DNA from: an uncultured Sphingobium sp.
Lineage (GTDB): Bacteria; Pseudomonadota; Alphaproteobacteria; Sphingomonadales; Sphingomonadaceae
Length of the DNA stretch: 64,000 nucleotides
Direction of reading: 5' to 3'
NCBI GenBank assembly: GCA_946885845.1
Contig: CAMPHJ010000007.1
Location: 49,173 to 113,172, forward strand
Shown here: piece by piece, positions 18,363 to 27,691 of the stretch
Layout: each line of letters begins with the position of its first letter
How positions within the stretch are numbered: position 1 is the stretch's first letter
Notes under the pieces: model-generated
Database searches by the model: none
What the model saw: the letters and a program-made list of their open reading frames with translations, nothing else
What the model was told of the DNA's origin: nothing
Made by a program: the position numbers and the translations under genes

Positions 18363-19795
18363 AGGGTGTCGGCACGGACATCGGCACGATCCATTTCATC
18401 GGCATCGGCGGCATCGGCATGTCCGGTATCGCCGAAGTGATGCACAATCTGGGTTACAATGTTCAGGGCAGCGACGTCGCGGAAGGCTATGTCGTTGAAG
18501 GGCTGCGCAAGAAAGGCATCGCGGTGATGATTGGCCATAAGGCCGAAAATCTGGGCGACGCCGCCGTGGTCGTGACCTCCACCGCGATCAAGAAGGGCAA
18601 TCCCGAAGTCGATCTGGCGCTGGAAAAGCGCGTGCCTGTCATCCGCCGCGCGGAAATGCTGGCGGAACTGATGCGGCTGAAATCCACCGTTGCCATCGCC
18701 GGCACGCATGGCAAGACCACGACCACCTCCATGGTCGCGGCGCTGCTGGACGCGGGCGGCGTGGACCCGACCGTTATCAACGGCGGCATCATCAACAGCT
18801 ATGGGTCGAACGCCCGCCTGGGCAAGAGCGACTGGATGGTGGTCGAAGCGGACGAAAGCGACGGCAGCTTCCTGCGGCTGGACGGCACGCTGGCGGTCGT
18901 CACCAATATCGACCCTGAACATCTCGACCATTATGGCAGCTTCGAAAAGGTGAAGGACGCCTTTGTCGAGTTCGTCGAAAATGTGCCCTTCTACGGCGCG
19001 GCCATGCTGTGCCTCGACCATCCCGAAGTGCAGGCGATCCTTCCGCGCGTGCAGGACCGCCGCATCGTCACCTACGGCTTTTCGGCGCAGGCCGACATTC
19101 GCGGCGAAAATGTCCAGCCAATTCCCGGCGGCAACCGGTTTGACGTGCAGATTCGCGAACGCGACGGATCGATCCGCCGCATCGAAGGCATCGAAATGCC
19201 GATGCCAGGCCGTCACAATGTGCTGAACGCCATGGCGGCCATCGGCGTGGCGCTGCAAATGGGCATTGACGACGCGACCATCCAGACCGGCTTTGCCAAA
19301 TTCGGTGGCGTAAAGCGCCGTTTCACCAAGGTGGGGGAAATCCGCGCCGGACAGGGCGTCGCGACCGTCATCGACGACTATGGTCACCATCCGGTCGAAA
19401 TCAGGGCTGTGCTCGCCGCCGCGCGGGAAGGCCTGTCTGCTTCGGCAAGTGGCGGGCGCGTCATCGCCGTGGTGCAGCCGCACCGCTATACCCGCCTGCG
19501 CGACCTGATGGATGAATTCCAGCAGGCGTTCAACGACGCCGACATCGTCTATGCCGCGCCCGTCTATGCGGCGGGCGAACAGCCGATCACTGGCGTGGAC
19601 AGCGCCGAACTGGTTGCCGGGCTGAAACGCCGGGGCCACCGCCACGCCGCCACTGTTGAGGGCGCGGACGATCTGGCCCGCGCTATCGCCGCCGATTGCC
19701 AGGACGGTGACATGATCATCTGCCTGGGTGCTGGGGACATCACCAAATGGGCGGCGGGGCTGGCAGCGGCGGTTGCGGAAAAGGAAGCGGCCTGA
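18359..19795 (+). CDS. murC: UDP-MurNAc:L-alanine ligase MurC
   Basis: A 478-aa first ligase of stem-peptide synthesis. It opens with the Rossmann motif [18 protein letters not shown]. The P-loop [17 protein letters not shown] (about residues 115-131), the [12 protein letters not shown] block, [10 protein letters not shown] and [10 protein letters not shown] follow. I chose ATG 18359 because AAGGA lies 9-13 nt upstream and the family begins at this point; the longer frame from 18242 would add an unrelated N-terminus. The stop and the next start share TGATG. Confidence 0.97.
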   Translation: MKGVGTDIGTIHFIGIGGIGMSGIAEVMHNLGYNVQGSDVAEGYVVEGLRKKGIAVMIGHKAENLGDAAVVVTSTAIKKGNPEVDLALEKRVPVIRRAEMLAELMRLKSTVAIAGTHGKTTTTSMVAALLDAGGVDPTVINGGIINSYGSNARLGKSDWMVVEADESDGSFLRLDGTLAVVTNIDPEHLDHYGSFEKVKDAFVEFVENVPFYGAAMLCLDHPEVQAILPRVQDRRIVTYGFSAQADIRGENVQPIPGGNRFDVQIRERDGSIRRIEGIEMPMPGRHNVLNAMAAIGVALQMGIDDATIQTGFAKFGGVKRRFTKVGEIRAGQGVATVIDDYGHHPVEIRAVLAAAREGLSASASGGRVIAVVQPHRYTRLRDLMDEFQQAFNDADIVYAAPVYAAGEQPITGVDSAELVAGLKRRGHRHAATVEGADDLARAIAADCQDGDMIICLGAGDITKWAAGLAAAVAEKEAA

Positions 19796-19992
19796 TGTTC
19801 GAACTGTTAAGCGTAGGGCTGGAAATGCAAAAGCGGATGATCGACATCCACATGCAGGGCATCGAAGCAGCGCAGGAGATGGTGGAAACGGCGCAACGCA
19901 ACGTTGACGCCGGTCTGGCCGACTCTCCGGCGGGACAGGCCGGGACAAAAGCGGTCACGCGCTGGATGCGGCTGTGGGGTATAGGCGCTTGA
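19795..19992 (+). CDS. Conserved-position 65-aa hypothetical protein between murC and murB
   Basis: A small soluble protein of unknown function starting [15 protein letters not shown]. Residues 1-40 form a likely amphipathic helix rich in Met, Gln and Glu. The end is Trp/Arg-rich (VTRWMRLWGIGA). Both ends are tightly packed: ATG 19795 overlaps the murC stop (TGATG), and the stop overlaps a murB start as TTGA. Codon use resembles its neighbours, so I consider it a real gene. Co-translation with Mur ligases suggests an envelope or division role, but that is inference. Confidence 0.75.
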   Translation: MFELLSVGLEMQKRMIDIHMQGIEAAQEMVETAQRNVDAGLADSPAGQAGTKAVTRWMRLWGIGA

Positions 19993-20891
19993 CGCTGACG
20001 GCGGCGACCCTTCCCCCGGTTCGCGGCACGCTAAAGGCAGATGCGCCGCTGGCCCCATTGGTCTGGTTCAAGGCGGGCGGACCCGCGCAATGGCTGTTCG
20101 AACCGAAGGATGCGCAGGATCTGTCCGATTTCCTGGCGCGCCTTGATCCGGCTATTCCGGTGATGGCGCTGGGTCTCGGTTCCAACCTGATCGTCCGTGA
20201 CGGCGGCGTGCCGGGCGTGGTAGTGCGCCTTGGCAAGCCGTTCGCAAAGGTGGATCGGATCGATGCGACAGCGCTGCGCTGCGGCGGCGGGGCGTCAGGC
20301 ATTCTTGTGTCGTCCACCGCACGCGACGCTGGGATTGCCGGGCTTGAATTTCTGCGTTCCATTCCCGGCACGGTGGGCGGCTTCGTGAGGATGAACGGCG
20401 GCGCCTATGGCCGCGAAACCTGCGACATATTGGTTGAATGCGATGTCGTGTTGCGGTCGGGCGAGCAAGTGACGCTATCGCTGAACGAACTGGATTATAC
20501 CTACCGCCACAGCAGCCTGGCCGACGGCGCGGTTGTCGTCAGCGCCCTATTGCGCGGCATGCCCGGTGATCCTGTCGCCATCCAGGCGGAAATGGACCGC
20601 ATCGCCACGGCGCGGGAAGAAAGCCAGCCGCTGCGCAGCAAGACCGGCGGTTCGACCTTCAAAAATCCCGCCGGCCACAAGGCATGGGCGCTGGTGGACG
20701 AAGCCGGTTGCCGTGGCCTGCAACTGGGCGGCGCGCAGGTATCGCAAAAGCACACCAATTTCCTGCTCAACACAGGCGACGCCACCAGCGACGACATAGA
20801 GGCGCTGGGCGAAGAAGTCCGCCGCCGGGTGAAGGAAAAAAGCGGCATCGAACTGGAATGGGAAATTCAGAGGGTGGGATTGGCCCGTTGA
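19989..20891 (+). CDS. murB: UDP-N-acetylenolpyruvoylglucosamine reductase MurB
   Basis: A 300-aa FAD enzyme that completes UDP-MurNAc synthesis. The flavin-binding blocks WFKAGGPAQWLFEPKDAQDL, ALGLGSNLIVRDGG and IPGTVGGFVRMNGGAYGRET are present. So are the catalytic SKTGGSTFKNP serine region and GAQVSQKHTNFLLN. TTG 19989 overlaps the upstream stop and gives the N-terminus TLTAATLPPVRG; GTG 19974 is a possible longer start. The stop overlaps a second short open frame as TTGA. Confidence 0.95.
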   Translation: MTLTAATLPPVRGTLKADAPLAPLVWFKAGGPAQWLFEPKDAQDLSDFLARLDPAIPVMALGLGSNLIVRDGGVPGVVVRLGKPFAKVDRIDATALRCGGGASGILVSSTARDAGIAGLEFLRSIPGTVGGFVRMNGGAYGRETCDILVECDVVLRSGEQVTLSLNELDYTYRHSSLADGAVVVSALLRGMPGDPVAIQAEMDRIATAREESQPLRSKTGGSTFKNPAGHKAWALVDEAGCRGLQLGGAQVSQKHTNFLLNTGDATSDDIEALGEEVRRRVKEKSGIELEWEIQRVGLAR

Positions 20892-20959
20892 GCAGCGCCC
20901 TAAACAAGCAGGGCATTCTCATGCCCCGCCCGAACATATTATATGAGGTTTTGCTATGA
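20888..20959 (+). CDS. Possible 23-aa micro-ORF bridging murB and ddl
   Basis: A 24-codon frame starts at TTG overlapping the murB stop (TTGA) and ends with TGA overlapping the ddl start (ATGA). Its end is NILYEVLL, and it contains an AT-rich ATATTATATG stretch. It mirrors the murG-murC arrangement, but the start codon is weak and the GC bias lower. A frame like this has a real chance of arising randomly. I list it as a doubtful coupling ORF. Confidence 0.2.
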   Translation: MSSALNKQGILMPRPNILYEVLL

Positions 20960-21915
20960 CTCGTGGCCCCTGGCATGTCGCCGTTCTGATGGGTGGCTGG
21001 TCGGCCGAACGCTCCGTCTCCCTGTCGTCGGGCGAGGGCGTGGCCAAGGCGCTGGAATCGCGCGGTCATCGGGTTACGCGCATCGACATGGACCGCGATG
21101 TGGCGCAGCGCCTAGCGCAAGCCGGGGCGGACGTCGTCTTCAACGCGCTTCATGGCGTTCCGGGGGAGGACGGCACGGTGCAGGGCATGATGGACCTCAT
21201 GGGCCTCACCTACACCCATTCGGGCCTCGCAACGTCGGTGATCGCCATCGACAAGCAATTGACCAAGCAGGCGCTGGTGCCCCACGGCATCCCCATGCCC
21301 GGCGGTCACATCGTCGACAGCGCCAGCCTGTTCGAAACCGATCCCATGCCACGCCCCTATGTGGTGAAGCCGGTCAATGAAGGCAGTTCGGTCGGCGTCG
21401 CCATCGTGACACAGGACGGCAATTATGGATCTCCCATCGGCCGCGATGTCGAAGGACCCTGGCAGCATTTCGATCAGCTGCTCGCCGAACCCTATATTCG
21501 CGGCCGGGAACTGACGACCGCCGTTCTTGGCGATGAAGCGTTGCTGGTGACGGAACTGCGCCCAAAAAGCGGCTTTTACGATTTCGACGCCAAATATACC
21601 GACGGCATGACCGAACATGTCTGCCCCGCCGACATCCCCAACGAAATTGGCGAAGCGTGCAAGGCCATCGCCCTGCGCGCGCACCAGTTGCTGGGCTGCA
21701 GGGGGGCGTCGCGATCCGATTTCCGCTGGGACGACACGCAGGGGGTGGAGGGTCTGTTCCTTCTGGAAGTGAACACCCAGCCTGGCATGACCCCGCTCAG
21801 CCTGGTCCCTGAACAGGCGGCGAAGCTGGGCATTGCATATGCCGAATTGGTCGAACGGATCGTCGAAGACGCCCTGATACAGGCACAGGGAAAACAGGGG
21901 GCAGGGCATGGCTGA
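20956..21915 (+). CDS. ddl: D-alanine--D-alanine ligase
   Basis: A 319-aa ATP-grasp enzyme supplying D-Ala-D-Ala to MurF. VAVLMGGWSAERSVSLSSG is the N-terminal phosphate loop. FNALHGVPGEDGTVQGMMDLMGLTYTHSG, PYVVKPVNEGSSVGV and the metal-binding FLLEVNTQPGMTPLSLVP block are all present. The position between murB and ftsQ corresponds to ddlB. The start ATG 20956 follows a 64-nt gap after murB. The 3' end overlaps ftsQ by 8 nt. Confidence 0.97.
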   Translation: MTRGPWHVAVLMGGWSAERSVSLSSGEGVAKALESRGHRVTRIDMDRDVAQRLAQAGADVVFNALHGVPGEDGTVQGMMDLMGLTYTHSGLATSVIAIDKQLTKQALVPHGIPMPGGHIVDSASLFETDPMPRPYVVKPVNEGSSVGVAIVTQDGNYGSPIGRDVEGPWQHFDQLLAEPYIRGRELTTAVLGDEALLVTELRPKSGFYDFDAKYTDGMTEHVCPADIPNEIGEACKAIALRAHQLLGCRGASRSDFRWDDTQGVEGLFLLEVNTQPGMTPLSLVPEQAAKLGIAYAELVERIVEDALIQAQGKQGAGHG

Positions 21916-22864
21916 AGCACGCATCCGGCGCGGCGGCACGGCGCGGTTGGCGCGCACCGCCTCGATGGGCGGACGCAAGGGCGGCGCGCGCGGACAACCG
22001 GGTAAGCGCCGGTCCTGGATCGGGCGCATGGTCCACGCGCTGCCGGTCAGCGATGATATGCTCCAGCGCATGGCAAGCTGGGCGATCGTTGGCATCGTCA
22101 TCGCTGTCGTGGGCGGCGTCGCCGTGCTGATGGGCGTTCCGGCGATGGCCGGGCAAAAGGCGGCGGAGGTTGCCGCCAATGCCGGTTTCGAAGTGCAGAA
22201 GGTCGAAGTTCGCGGTGTCGAACGGATGGATGAGCTGCCGGTCTATAATATCGCGCTCGGCCAGGTGGATCGCTCGATGCTGTCGCTCGATCTGCCTAAA
22301 GTGCGGTCGGAAATGCTGGGGCTTGGCTGGGTCAAGGATGCCCGCATTTCCCGCCGCCTGCCCGATACGCTGGTGGTCGATATTGTCGAGCGTGATCCGG
22401 TCGCGGTGTGGCAGCATGATGGCCAACTCCACCTGATCGATGTGCAGGGCGTCGTCCTGCAGTCCGTGTCCGCGAACGCAATGCCCGACCTGCCGTTGGT
22501 CGTCGGGCCTAGCGCCAATCGTCAGACGGCGGGCCTGAACAAGCTCATGGAAAACGCCCCGGCGCTCAAGCCCATGTTGGCGGGGGCCACATGGGTCGGG
22601 AACCGCCGGTGGGACCTGCGCTTTCAATCGGGCGAAACACTTTCTCTGCCGGAAGGAGACAAATCCTCTGCCACCGCGCTCGTCAATTTCGCCCGGATGG
22701 ATGGCGTCAACCGCCTGTTGGGCCGGGGTATCGTGAAATTCGACATGCGTGACCCGGACCGGTTTGTCCTGCGTCTGCCGCGCGACCAGGCACGGGAAAA
22801 GCCCGTCGCTGCGGATGCGGGCAAGGACCAGGCTGAAACCGCCTCCGTGGGCGAGGAGGGCTGA
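21908..22864 (+). CDS. ftsQ: Cell division protein FtsQ
   Basis: A 318-aa bitopic divisome protein. A long basic cytoplasmic N-terminus (about residues 1-55, with RKGGARGQPGKRRS) precedes one membrane segment (about 59-80). The POTRA domain follows with the usual FEVQKVEVRGVERM strand. The FtsQ beta domain contains the conserved LGWVKDARISRRLPDTLVVDIVERDPVAVW. A charged tail rich in Lys and Ala closes the protein. Its position between ddl and ftsA confirms the call. Confidence 0.95.
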   Translation: MAEARIRRGGTARLARTASMGGRKGGARGQPGKRRSWIGRMVHALPVSDDMLQRMASWAIVGIVIAVVGGVAVLMGVPAMAGQKAAEVAANAGFEVQKVEVRGVERMDELPVYNIALGQVDRSMLSLDLPKVRSEMLGLGWVKDARISRRLPDTLVVDIVERDPVAVWQHDGQLHLIDVQGVVLQSVSANAMPDLPLVVGPSANRQTAGLNKLMENAPALKPMLAGATWVGNRRWDLRFQSGETLSLPEGDKSSATALVNFARMDGVNRLLGRGIVKFDMRDPDRFVLRLPRDQAREKPVAADAGKDQAETASVGEEG

Positions 22865-22867
22865 CCC

Positions 22868-24154
22868 GTGGCACAGCCCAAGGTCGAAAAGCTCGTCACC
22901 GCGATTGACATCGGATCGTGGAAGGTGTCGGCGCTCATCGCCGGGCGGACCGATACAGGCGAACTGGCGATCCTGGGCACTGGCCAGCGTGAAAGCCGGG
23001 GCGTCCGGCGCGGCTTCATCGCCGATATGGAGCGCACCGAACTTGCCGTGCGCGAAACGGTGGAGCAGGCCGAACGGGTCGCGGGCACCAATATCGAAGA
23101 TGTGTGGGTCAGCTTTTCCGGCGGCAGCCTGGTCAGCGATGTCGTCACGGTTGAACGCGACATGGGCGGCTACCGCATCGAACAATCGGACATTGACGAT
23201 CTGCTGACCACCGGCCAACAGGGCATCGACCCTGATGGCCGCGTCGTGCTGCATGCTCAACCGACCTGTTTCACGATCAATGGTCGCGTGCCGGTGAAAA
23301 AGCCGCTGGGCATGCACGCCGACCTGCTGGGCGTCGATATCCATGTCGTGTTGGCGGATGGAGCGCCGCTCGCCAATCTAGACCTGTGCGTGCGCGGCGC
23401 TTACCTGAACGTCAACAGCATCGTCGCGTCCCCCATCGCGACCGGCCTTGCCTGCCTGTCCGAAGAGGAAAGGGACCTGGGCGTCGCCCTCATCGAAATG
23501 GGCGCGGGCGTTACCAACGTGTCCCTCTATGCAGGCGGCATGCTGGTGGGGTTGCACAGTATCCCGATCGGCGCGTCCGACATCACCGACGACATCGCCT
23601 CGGCCTTCGGCATCCGCCGCAGCCAGGCGGAACGGATCAAATGCTTTTACGGATCGGCGATGCAGAACCGCCGCGATTTCCGCGAGATGATCGAAATCGC
23701 GCCGCCCCACGGCGACGTCGCGCTTCCCGGCCAAAGCGCCGGGCCGAACGCCGACGGCGGCAAGATCACGCGTGCCGCACTGGTCGCGGTAATTTGCGAG
23801 CGGCTGAACCAGCTCATGACCGAAATCAACGCCGCGCTCGCCGGGATGGGCTTCAACACGCCGACGGGCCGACAGGTGGTGCTGACCGGCGGCGGCGCGG
23901 AAATGAAGGGGATTGCCGACTATGCGCAGGGCGCGCTGGGCCGCGCGGTGCGGATCGGTCGACCGCGCGGACTTGCGGCCCTGCCCGAAGCGCATAGCGG
24001 CCCGGCTTTCGCCACTTTGGCTGGACTTGCGCTTTATGGCGCTTCGAACCCGGTTGACCTTAGGACGATAGCGCCGACCCCGCAGACCGTGCACCGTATC
24101 GGCGCGCCGCAATGGTGGCAGCGTATGGTCCGCGCCATAAAGACCAACTATTGA
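22868..24154 (+). CDS. ftsA: Cell division protein FtsA
   Basis: A 428-aa actin-like ATPase that tethers FtsZ to the membrane. TAIDIGSWKVSALIAG is the phosphate-1 region, SHUT-type strands with VWVSFSGGSLVSDVV follow, and VALIEMGAGVTNVSLYAGG is phosphate-2. VLTGGGAEMKGIADYA is the adenosine loop. The C-terminal WWQRMVRAIKTNY is the expected amphipathic membrane-targeting helix. It starts with GTG, 3 nt after ftsQ. The gap to ftsZ is 109 nt, so ftsZ may have its own promoter. Confidence 0.97.
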   Translation: MAQPKVEKLVTAIDIGSWKVSALIAGRTDTGELAILGTGQRESRGVRRGFIADMERTELAVRETVEQAERVAGTNIEDVWVSFSGGSLVSDVVTVERDMGGYRIEQSDIDDLLTTGQQGIDPDGRVVLHAQPTCFTINGRVPVKKPLGMHADLLGVDIHVVLADGAPLANLDLCVRGAYLNVNSIVASPIATGLACLSEEERDLGVALIEMGAGVTNVSLYAGGMLVGLHSIPIGASDITDDIASAFGIRRSQAERIKCFYGSAMQNRRDFREMIEIAPPHGDVALPGQSAGPNADGGKITRAALVAVICERLNQLMTEINAALAGMGFNTPTGRQVVLTGGGAEMKGIADYAQGALGRAVRIGRPRGLAALPEAHSGPAFATLAGLALYGASNPVDLRTIAPTPQTVHRIGAPQWWQRMVRAIKTNY

Positions 24155-24263
24155 ATAATCGGAAGCTAAACGAATTTTACTAGTGAAATACGCCATTATC
24201 TGTTGCATTAACCTTCGATGACAGTTTGGCTCATGTCGCCGGAGCTGAAGGGAGCTAATATTT
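24155..24263 (+). promoter_or_regulatory. ftsA-ftsZ intergenic region, likely separate ftsZ leader
   Basis: This is the largest gap inside the cluster after the mraZ leader. It is AT-rich compared with the flanks (ACGAATTTTACTAGTGAAAT and later CATTAACC) and ends with GAAGGGAG upstream of the ftsZ ATG. The composition and size suggest an internal promoter. A TTAACC half-site resembles CtrA half-sites, but no full TTAA-N7-TTAA site is present. Confidence 0.4.
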
Positions 24264-25721
24264 ATGAGCATTGAAATCAGCCCACCGCATGTGGATGAAC
24301 TAAAACCACGCATTGCGGTGATCGGCGTCGGCGGCGCGGGCGGCAATGCCATTGCGAACATGATCGCTGCGTCGGTTGAGGGTGTGGATTTCATTGTCGC
24401 CAATACCGACGCGCAGGCGCTGAACGCCTCGCCCGCGGAGCGCCGGATTCAGCTTGGCCCGCAAATCACCGAAGGTCTGGGCGCGGGTTCGCGTCCTGAA
24501 ATCGGCAAGGCGGCGGCGGAAGAAACCATCGCTTCGGTGGACGACGCGCTGAACGGCGCGCACATGTGCTTTATCGCGGCTGGCATGGGTGGCGGCACGG
24601 GCACCGGCGCTGCTCCCGTCATTGCCAAGGCCGCGCGCGACAAGGGCATCCTGACCGTCGGCGTCGTGACCAAGCCCTTCACCTTCGAAGGCAATCGCCG
24701 CATGAAGTCGGCGGAATCGGGCATTGATGAGCTGCAGAAGCATGTCGACACGCTCATCGTCATTCCGAACCAGAATCTGTTCCTGATCGCGAACCCCAAC
24801 ACCACCTTCAAGGAAGCCTTCCAGATGGCGGACGAGGTGCTGCAACAGGGTGTTCGCGGCATCACCGACCTGATGGTCATGCCAGGCCTCATCAACCTCG
24901 ACTTCGCGGACGTCCGGTCGGTGATGGGCGAAATGGGCAAGGCGATGATGGGCACGGGCGAAGCCGAAGGCGATGGCCGCGCGCTGCAGGCCGCTGAAAA
25001 GGCGATTGCCAACCCCTTGCTCGACGGCGTTTCAATGCGCGGGGCGAAGGGCGTGATCGTATCCATCGTCGGCGGCGAAGACATGCGCCTGATGGAAGTG
25101 GACGAAGCGGCCAACCATATTCGCGAACTGGTCGACCCGGACGCGAACATCATCTGGGGTTCCGCCTTCAACGACGGCCTGAATGGCAAGATTCGCGTTT
25201 CCGTCGTCGCGACCGGTATCGACAGCGACGTAACGGCTGGCGCGGCTCCGCTGACCCAGCCTTTCAGCTTCGCCAGCCGTCCGGCCGTTTCCGTGCCGAC
25301 CGCCGCCGCGTCGTCCCGCCCAGCGCCGCAGGCCACCCCCGCGCCCGCACCCGTTGCCGCCGCAGAGCCGGAAGCAGAGCCGCTGGAACTCGACGTCCCC
25401 GCCGCGCCGGAGCCTGCGCCGCTGGCCCCGCCCGTCGCGGAAAAGCCAGCGTCGTCGCGCCCTGCCGCTGTTTTCTCGGATGAGGACCCGTCGCAGGACG
25501 AATTGCTGCTCGGCAGTGATGAAGCGGAACCGGAACCGGCTCGCCCTGCTCCGGCACCTGCCGCTACGTCGCAGCCCGCCCCTCGCGTGGCTACGGGCGG
25601 CACCCTGTTCGAACGCATGGCCGGTTTGACCCGCGGAACGGACAGGACTGCACCTTTGGCTGATGATGATGCGGCCACGCCGGACATTCCGCGTTTCCTC
25701 AATCGTCAGAGCAATCAGTAA
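24264..25721 (+). CDS. ftsZ: Cell division GTPase FtsZ
   Basis: A 485-aa tubulin homologue forming the Z ring. The N-terminal [18 protein letters not shown], the tubulin signature [13 protein letters not shown] and the synergy loop with [11 protein letters not shown] are present. The globular core ends at about residue 320. It is followed by a long Ala/Pro-rich linker and the conserved C-terminal peptide DIPRFLNRQ that binds FtsA and other partners. The linker is longer than in E. coli, as is usual for alphaproteobacteria. A hairpin terminator follows. Confidence 0.98.
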   Translation: MSIEISPPHVDELKPRIAVIGVGGAGGNAIANMIAASVEGVDFIVANTDAQALNASPAERRIQLGPQITEGLGAGSRPEIGKAAAEETIASVDDALNGAHMCFIAAGMGGGTGTGAAPVIAKAARDKGILTVGVVTKPFTFEGNRRMKSAESGIDELQKHVDTLIVIPNQNLFLIANPNTTFKEAFQMADEVLQQGVRGITDLMVMPGLINLDFADVRSVMGEMGKAMMGTGEAEGDGRALQAAEKAIANPLLDGVSMRGAKGVIVSIVGGEDMRLMEVDEAANHIRELVDPDANIIWGSAFNDGLNGKIRVSVVATGIDSDVTAGAAPLTQPFSFASRPAVSVPTAAASSRPAPQATPAPAPVAAAEPEAEPLELDVPAAPEPAPLAPPVAEKPASSRPAAVFSDEDPSQDELLLGSDEAEPEPARPAPAPAATSQPAPRVATGGTLFERMAGLTRGTDRTAPLADDDAATPDIPRFLNRQSNQ

Positions 25722-25748
25722 TCCTTGGGCGCTGCCCATTGGCTTAAG

Positions 25749-25788
25749 AGCGCGCCGTCGGTCGCCCAAGGCGATCCGGCGCGCTTTT
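25749..25788 (+). terminator. Intrinsic terminator after ftsZ
   Basis: A 9-bp perfect outer stem (AGCGCGCCG / CGGCGCGCT) and an inner TCGCC / GGCGA pairing are followed by TTTT. It lies 27 nt downstream of the ftsZ stop and closes the division cluster. Confidence 0.8.
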
Positions 25789-25836
25789 CGTGATGGTAAA
25801 TTGCCCATTCACGCAGCAATTCGCTAAAGGGATGGT

Positions 25837-27681
25837 GTGAAACTTTCGGCTATATCGATCATGGCGGGCCTGCTTGTAGCGGGGACTGCTCAGGCGCAAT
25901 CGGGGATGGTGCAGGCTATTCGCCCGCCCAGCACCGAAAATCTGAACCGCCATCTTTCGCGCCTTGCCTCCAATCCGCGCGACGTCGATGCGCTGATCGG
26001 GGCAGGGGAGGCCGCGATCGACCTTGACGACACGCGCGCAGCCGCTGGTTTTTTCGCGCGCGCCGACATGATCCAGCCCAACAATGGCCGGGTGAAGGCA
26101 GGCCTCGGCAGGGTCATGCTGAAAACGCAGAACGCCGCCGAAGCGCTGAGAATGTTCGATCAGGCGACCAGGCTTGGCTATCCCGAAGCAACCTTGCTCA
26201 GCGATCGCGGGCTTGCGCGGGACCTGACCGGCGATCAGGCGGGCGCGCAGCGGGATTATCAGGCAGCGCTCAAGCACACGCCCGACAACACGGAACTGAC
26301 CTATCGCTACGCCGCGTCGCTCGGCATATCCGGCCAGGTGGAGGCGGCGGACAAGGTGCTCCAGCCGCTTTTGCACAAGAGCGACCGGCCGGCCTGGCGT
26401 TTTCGCGCCTTCATCCTGGCGATGAACAACCGGCAGGATGACGCGCGCAAGATCGCCAGCCAGACCATGCCTGCCCAACTCGCTGCCGCAATCACGCCCT
26501 ATATGGTCAAGATGCCCTATCTGACGGCGGCCCAGAAAGCCGCAGCCGTGCATTTCGGCCATTTCCCCACCACAGTCGGGTCCACCGTCGCCGCTGTGGC
26601 ACCAACCCCCGCGCCAGCAACGCCTTCCGCAGTCGCGCCGTCTCAAGCGGCTCCTGCGCCCGTGGTAGCCGCTCCGCGGCAGACGCGGGCGCAACGGCGA
26701 TCGGCTGGGCGCACGACGCTCGCCCGCGCGGACAATCGCGCTGCTCCATCCGCTTCCGTCCAGACTCGCGCTGCGACCACCAGCGCAACAACGCCGGTTG
26801 AGCCGGGGGAGCAAACAAGGCCCACGTCTCCGCCAGCCGCAGCCCCGTCCGCGACCATGCGGCCCACTGCCCCACCGCCTGCCGCCCCGCCGCCTACCGC
26901 CACACCTGCCCGCCCATCTGTGTCGGGCACCGCCCAGGTTCAGGGGCCACCCGCACCGGGCTTCGAATCTCTTTCCGCTCGGCCCTCCACGCCGCCGTCC
27001 GCGCCACTGGCCGCGACCCCGGCTCCGACCATGGCTCCCGCACAAGCGGCCCATCCAGCCGCCATCCAGCCTGCTCCGGTCCAATCCGCGCCCGTCCAGG
27101 CTGCGGCACCGCCGACCCCGACGCCCACCACACCGCAGCCAGATCCGGCAGCCACGCGGACGCTCGCCGACATCATCCGCACGATCGACGTGCCCGATTC
27201 CGAACGCCGCCCGACCGTGGCCGCCGTCGATCTGGCGGAAGTAGCGGCGCTTCAGGCGGCGCGCAGGGCGGAACAGCAGGCCGCTGCCGAAGAAGTGAAA
27301 AAGACCGCGCTGGCTGCAAAGGCCAAGGCCGCTGCCGCCGCCAAGCTAAAGGCTGAGGCCGACGCCAAGGCAAAGAAAGCGGCTGAGGAAAAGGCCCGAC
27401 TGGCGGCCAATCCCTCACGCAACTGGGTGCAGCTGGGCGTGGGCAGCAATCGCGGCGCATTGGCCTTCACGCTCAAAAATCTGCGCCGCAAATATGATGA
27501 TGTGGCCCCGCAGGACGGCTGGGTCGCCAATTGGGGTCGGACCAACCGGCTGTTGATCGGCCCGTTCGCCAGCTTTACCCGTGCCAAGGCCGTGGAATCG
27601 AAGCTGAAAGGAGCGGGGGCCGACGCCTTTGCCTGGCAAAGCGAAGCGGGCGAACTGGTCGAACGGCTGACAACCAAGTAA
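25837..27681 (+). CDS. Secreted TPR and SPOR domain protein
   Basis: A 614-aa envelope protein. A signal peptide (residues 1-21, ending GTAQAQ) is followed by TPR-like helical repeats (about 35-210). A long Pro/Ala/Thr-rich linker (about 245-440), then a Lys/Ala coiled segment (about 470-525), lead to a C-terminal SPOR domain (about 528-612, NWVQLGVGSNRGALAFTLKNL and RLLIGPFASFTRAKAVESKL). SPOR domains bind denuded septal glycan, so a division or septal wall role beside ftsZ is likely but unproven. GTG 25837 gives a proper signal peptide. Confidence 0.88.
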   Translation: MKLSAISIMAGLLVAGTAQAQSGMVQAIRPPSTENLNRHLSRLASNPRDVDALIGAGEAAIDLDDTRAAAGFFARADMIQPNNGRVKAGLGRVMLKTQNAAEALRMFDQATRLGYPEATLLSDRGLARDLTGDQAGAQRDYQAALKHTPDNTELTYRYAASLGISGQVEAADKVLQPLLHKSDRPAWRFRAFILAMNNRQDDARKIASQTMPAQLAAAITPYMVKMPYLTAAQKAAAVHFGHFPTTVGSTVAAVAPTPAPATPSAVAPSQAAPAPVVAAPRQTRAQRRSAGRTTLARADNRAAPSASVQTRAATTSATTPVEPGEQTRPTSPPAAAPSATMRPTAPPPAAPPPTATPARPSVSGTAQVQGPPAPGFESLSARPSTPPSAPLAATPAPTMAPAQAAHPAAIQPAPVQSAPVQAAAPPTPTPTTPQPDPAATRTLADIIRTIDVPDSERRPTVAAVDLAEVAALQAARRAEQQAAAEEVKKTALAAKAKAAAAAKLKAEADAKAKKAAEEKARLAANPSRNWVQLGVGSNRGALAFTLKNLRRKYDDVAPQDGWVANWGRTNRLLIGPFASFTRAKAVESKLKGAGADAFAWQSEAGELVERLTTK

Positions 27682-27691
27682 AGGCGCCCGC

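Noticed and set aside
24155..24263. CtrA binding site upstream of ftsZ
   Set aside because: Only a TTAACC half-site is seen. The full TTAA-N7-TTAA consensus is absent, so I do not call it.
25744..27084. 446-residue antisense frame across the SPOR protein
   Set aside because: It is Gly/Arg-rich low complexity produced by the complementary strand of a Pro/Ala-rich linker.
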